Assembly (NCBI GenBank): GCA_026398575.1
Contig: JAPLSP010000320.1
Coordinates: forward strand, 1-7,830
Origin: Candidatus Sumerlaeota bacterium
Lineage (GTDB): Bacteria > Sumerlaeota > Sumerlaeia > JADFCT01
DNA: 7,830 nt
Reading direction: 5' to 3'
Shown here: one piece after another, positions 5,937 to 7,830 of the stretch
Layout: the number at the start of each line of letters is the position of its first letter
Position numbering within the stretch: position 1 is the first letter of the stretch
The notes under the pieces: model-generated
Databases searched by the model: none
What the model was told of the DNA's origin: nothing
The model's input: only the letters and a program-made list of their open reading frames with translations
Made by a program: the position numbers and the translations under genes

Positions 5937-6668
5937 TTATCTGCGATTGAGCTTCGAGAGCAGCCGCAGGATTTCCAGGTATAGCCAGATCAGCGTCACC
6001 ATCAGCGCGAAGGCGCCATACCATTCCATATATTTGGGCGCGCCTTTGCGAACGCCTTCCTCAATAATCGCGAAGTCGAGAATCAGGTTGAGAGCGGCAA
6101 TGCCCACGACCAGCAGACTGAAGCCAATGCCGATCCATCCGCCCGAGTATATAAACGGAATGGCAATTCCAAACAGCCCGAGAACGATGGTGACCACATA
6201 GAAGAGAGCGATGGCGCCCGTGGCGGCGACGACCGCCATCACAAATCCCGGAGTCGCCCGGATGATCCGCAGGCTGTAGAGCGTGAGCATGAGCAGGAAA
6301 ACGCAAAGCGTCAATCCAACCGCCTGTATGACGATGCCGTGATAGGCCTGCGCGTACATCGCCGAAATGACGCCGAGAAACAATCCTTCGCAGATCGAAT
6401 AGGCGGGCGCGGTGAACGGGGACCAGGATACCTTGAAGACCGTAATCAGGCAAAACACCAAGCCGCCAATCAGCCCGCCAATCATCCACGGCATGGCCGC
6501 TTCCATGCCGGTATTGCGGAACGTTCCCCATGAAAACAGAACACCCAGGATTATCAGCGCCAGCAGCAGCAACGCCTTGTGCGCGGTTCCCGGCAGCGTC
6601 ATGCGCGCTTCAGCGTCGTCGCTGATCGCATCGGTGAAAACGGCTGCGCGCAAAAGAGGATTTGCCAT
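5937..6668 (-). CDS. Bax inhibitor-1/YccA family membrane protein
   Basis: The product is 243 residues, the usual length for the bacterial Bax inhibitor-1-like (YccA-type) family, with about seven membrane helices. It has a soluble N-terminus (MANPLLRAAVFTDA) typical of the subgroup. Its signature end is LILDFAIIEEGVRKGAPKYMEWYGA, about residues 195-219, followed by a helix containing TLIWLYLEILRLL. D198 with the E203/E204 pair are the conserved acids; in the related YetJ, paired Asp residues control a pH-sensitive calcium leak. The role in this organism (ion leak, envelope stress or protease modulation) cannot be told. The ATG at 6668 is supported by AAAGGAG nine bases upstream and the gene has its own likely promoter. 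It is convergent with the glycosyltransferase operon and lies 119 bases after the preceding minus-strand gene. Confidence 0.93.
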   Translation of the reverse strand: MANPLLRAAVFTDAISDDAEARMTLPGTAHKALLLLALIILGVLFSWGTFRNTGMEAAMPWMIGGLIGGLVFCLITVFKVSWSPFTAPAYSICEGLFLGVISAMYAQAYHGIVIQAVGLTLCVFLLMLTLYSLRIIRATPGFVMAVVAATGAIALFYVVTIVLGLFGIAIPFIYSGGWIGIGFSLLVVGIAALNLILDFAIIEEGVRKGAPKYMEWYGAFALMVTLIWLYLEILRLLSKLNRR

Positions 6669-6703
6669 GGGAATGGTCTCCTTTTATTCAGCAGGATGGG
6701 AGG

Positions 6704-6734
6704 ATGATAAAGAACCGCATGGCCGAGATGTCAA
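6704..6734 (-). promoter_or_regulatory. Likely sigma-70-type promoter of the Bax-inhibitor-like gene
   Basis: On the minus strand TTGACA (6734-6729), a perfect -35 consensus, is followed after 19 bases by TATCAT (6709-6704), five of six matches to the -10 consensus. The spacer is two bases longer than ideal; TTATCA one base earlier would give 18. Transcription would begin near 6697, leaving a leader of about 30 bases that contains the AAAGGAG ribosome-binding site. The position just ahead of the gene makes this a credible promoter. Confidence 0.55.
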
Positions 6735-6787
6735 TCCGAATCGGACACGCGCAGGCCGCGCTGCAATAGGTCCATGATTTCACGCTT

Positions 6788-7429
6788 TTAAAGAACCGGC
6801 ACGAGAAAATTAAAGTTTCCTTCTCCCACTTTCTGTTTCAATACGCGCATGATATAATCCACGTTGTCGCGTGGTCCGGCGATGTAAAAAGGCTTGCCGT
6901 CTTGGCCGAAGGAAACGTCGGGGCAGGGAGGAAACTTGCCCTTTTCCTCGAGCACGAATTGCGCCACTTCGAAGTCTTCAACCGGTTTGAAGCCGAATTG
7001 CGCGGCGTAGTCAATGCCGCCATAAATCAGGTGGTGCGCCAGTTCGAGCGGGCATTTTTCGATGCCCAACTCCTTTTCATGCCGGTCGCGCAGTCGCTCA
7101 CGATATTCGTCCTTTGTGAAGTCGGCGTTGCAGAAGCACGACTTCAATCCAAGACATTTGAAATCCACCAGATAAGCGCCAAATGTGATTTTTCCGTCGG
7201 GCTGCTCGCGCGCCAGAATAATATCCGCGATGCCTTGTTTGCGCCAATCCGTGCTGATCAGGCACTCATAAATCGGGTAGCTGCGCGCCTGGAGAATCTT
7301 TTTGAGCAGGCTCAAGGACTCGAAAGGCGCAGCGAGTTCCGCGGCGCGCGCCAGCGCTTGTTTGCGCGCCTTCACTTTCTGGCGCTGCTTCATCAATTTC
7401 TTTTGGCGGTGATGTTCATTGGAGGACAT
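6788..7429 (-). CDS. Conserved protein of unknown function, basic N-terminus
   Basis: The protein is 213 residues, soluble, with no signal peptide. Residues 7-30 are very basic (HHRQKKLMKQRQKVKARKQ) and probably helical, suggesting nucleic acid or ribosome contact. The body has several conserved-looking blocks: PIYECLIS (52-59), GAYLVDFKCLGLKSCF (84-99), LELAHHLIYGGIDYAAQFGF (128-147), FGQDGKPFYIAGP (174-186) and a terminal GNFNFLVP. I recognise this as a recurrent uncharacterised family, with V-D-x-x-C-L-G-x-K and Y-G-x-x-D-Y-A as likely hallmarks, but know no established function. C92, C98, C100 and H131/H132 could bind metal, which is speculation. An AGGAG sequence eleven bases before the ATG overlaps the upstream gene's stop codon, so the gene is probably translated together with it. 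Confidence 0.8.
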   Translation of the reverse strand: MSSNEHHRQKKLMKQRQKVKARKQALARAAELAAPFESLSLLKKILQARSYPIYECLISTDWRKQGIADIILAREQPDGKITFGAYLVDFKCLGLKSCFCNADFTKDEYRERLRDRHEKELGIEKCPLELAHHLIYGGIDYAAQFGFKPVEDFEVAQFVLEEKGKFPPCPDVSFGQDGKPFYIAGPRDNVDYIMRVLKQKVGEGNFNFLVPVL

Positions 7430-7440
7430 GGAAAAGATTT

Positions 7441-7446
7441 CTCCTA
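7441..7446 (-). promoter_or_regulatory. Ribosome-binding site overlapping the upstream stop codon
   Basis: On the minus strand the stop TAG of the upstream gene (7446-7444) runs directly into GGAG, making TAGGAG. This sequence lies eleven bases before the next ATG at 7429. Ribosomes ending on the first gene would sit on the binding site of the second, which favours translational coupling and linked protein amounts. Confidence 0.6.
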
Positions 7447-7818
7447 TGGATTGCGTTTATATTTATTCCTCATGTGTTTTGAGATAGCAGCGCCATGCAA
7501 GACGCGGTTGAGCGCATCTCTACTCAATGGCTCTTGTTCGATGAACTCCCCTTTAGAAATGCGGCGCCTGATTTCCCCCGCAGGCAGAATGCGAGGGTCG
7601 TGATATTCACCATAGTTGATGACGGTGGGGTGAGTTACGAAAGCGTGATCACCAGCGTTCAGAACACAAGAACGGTCTTCCGTGGTTTCCTTCAGGGTTG
7701 TCATATTGACAACAAGGACATTGCCTTCGCTGTCGGGATTGGTAATGACGATGAACAGGTGGGATTCTTCGACATGAAGGCAAAAAGCGAATCCAGGTTG
7801 AATTGCGTGTGGGTCCAT
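7444..7818 (-). CDS. Small conserved protein of unknown function, possible SH3-barrel/MazF-like fold
   Basis: The product is 124 residues, soluble. The first two thirds look strand-rich: HLFIVITNP (20-28), GNVLVVNMTTLKE (32-44), D48-R-S-C-V-L, then NAGDHAFVTHPTVINYGEYHDP (54-75). The GDH...H...NYG pattern and the 'on-display' beta strands recall small PemK/MazF-like or related SH3-barrel proteins, in which a short protein opens with a strand and a conserved basic or His residue binds RNA. The resemblance is by feel and could be wrong. Residues 110-124 (AISKHMRNKYKRNP) are basic. The ATG at 7818 has GAGG seven bases upstream, and no upstream in-frame start is visible before the window edge. 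It is the first of a two-gene unit with the 213-residue protein. Its promoter lies outside the window. Confidence 0.72.
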   Translation of the reverse strand: MDPHAIQPGFAFCLHVEESHLFIVITNPDSEGNVLVVNMTTLKETTEDRSCVLNAGDHAFVTHPTVINYGEYHDPRILPAGEIRRRISKGEFIEQEPLSRDALNRVLHGAAISKHMRNKYKRNP

Positions 7819-7830
7819 CGAAAAGCCTCA

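Noticed and set aside
6902..7603. A 233-codon plus-strand frame across both small minus-strand genes
   Set aside because: It crosses the junction of two minus-strand genes that have ribosome-binding sites and plausible protein features; the plus-strand product has no coherent domain.

Overview
The window looks like an ordinary chromosomal stretch from a GC-moderate to GC-rich Gram-negative-type bacterium. A PilO/Amuc_1100-like inner-membrane protein, a YccA-type Bax-inhibitor protein, and intergenic copies of 'ATCCGTGGT' and 'GCAGAATCATT' type repeats would fit an uncultivated lineage of the Planctomycetes-Verrucomicrobia group or a neighbouring phylum. This placement is inference; no marker gene is present.

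Layout. (1) Positions 1-2290, minus strand: a PilO-like membrane protein with a long Pro/Ala/Thr/Gly tail (2290-563), then a single-domain STAS protein (496-110) and possibly the first codons of a further gene running off the left edge. (2) Positions 2291-2534: a divergent intergenic region with inverted repeats. (3) Positions 2535-5687, plus strand: two polytopic membrane proteins 21 bases apart. The first resembles bacterial GT-C-like membrane proteins of unassigned function; the second is a GT87/DUF2029 polyprenol-phosphate-dependent glycosyltransferase with a 12-copy heptanucleotide tandem repeat inside its reading frame. (4) Positions 5688-5936: a convergent intergenic region packed with inverted repeats and palindromes. 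(5) Positions 5937-6668, minus strand: a Bax inhibitor-1/YccA family protein with its own likely promoter. (6) Positions 6788-7818, minus strand: two small soluble conserved proteins, closely spaced and probably translationally coupled, of unknown function.

How the genes may work together. The two plus-strand genes probably act on surface or lipid-linked glycans. The PilO-like protein may belong to a type IV pilus or type II secretion-like envelope machine, and the STAS protein to partner-switching control, but neither obvious partner set lies in the window. The most unusual part is about 600 bases (5281-5871) that holds several unrelated repeat structures. No complete new system is evident. 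The coupled pair at 6788-7818 is the best candidate for uncharacterised biology.
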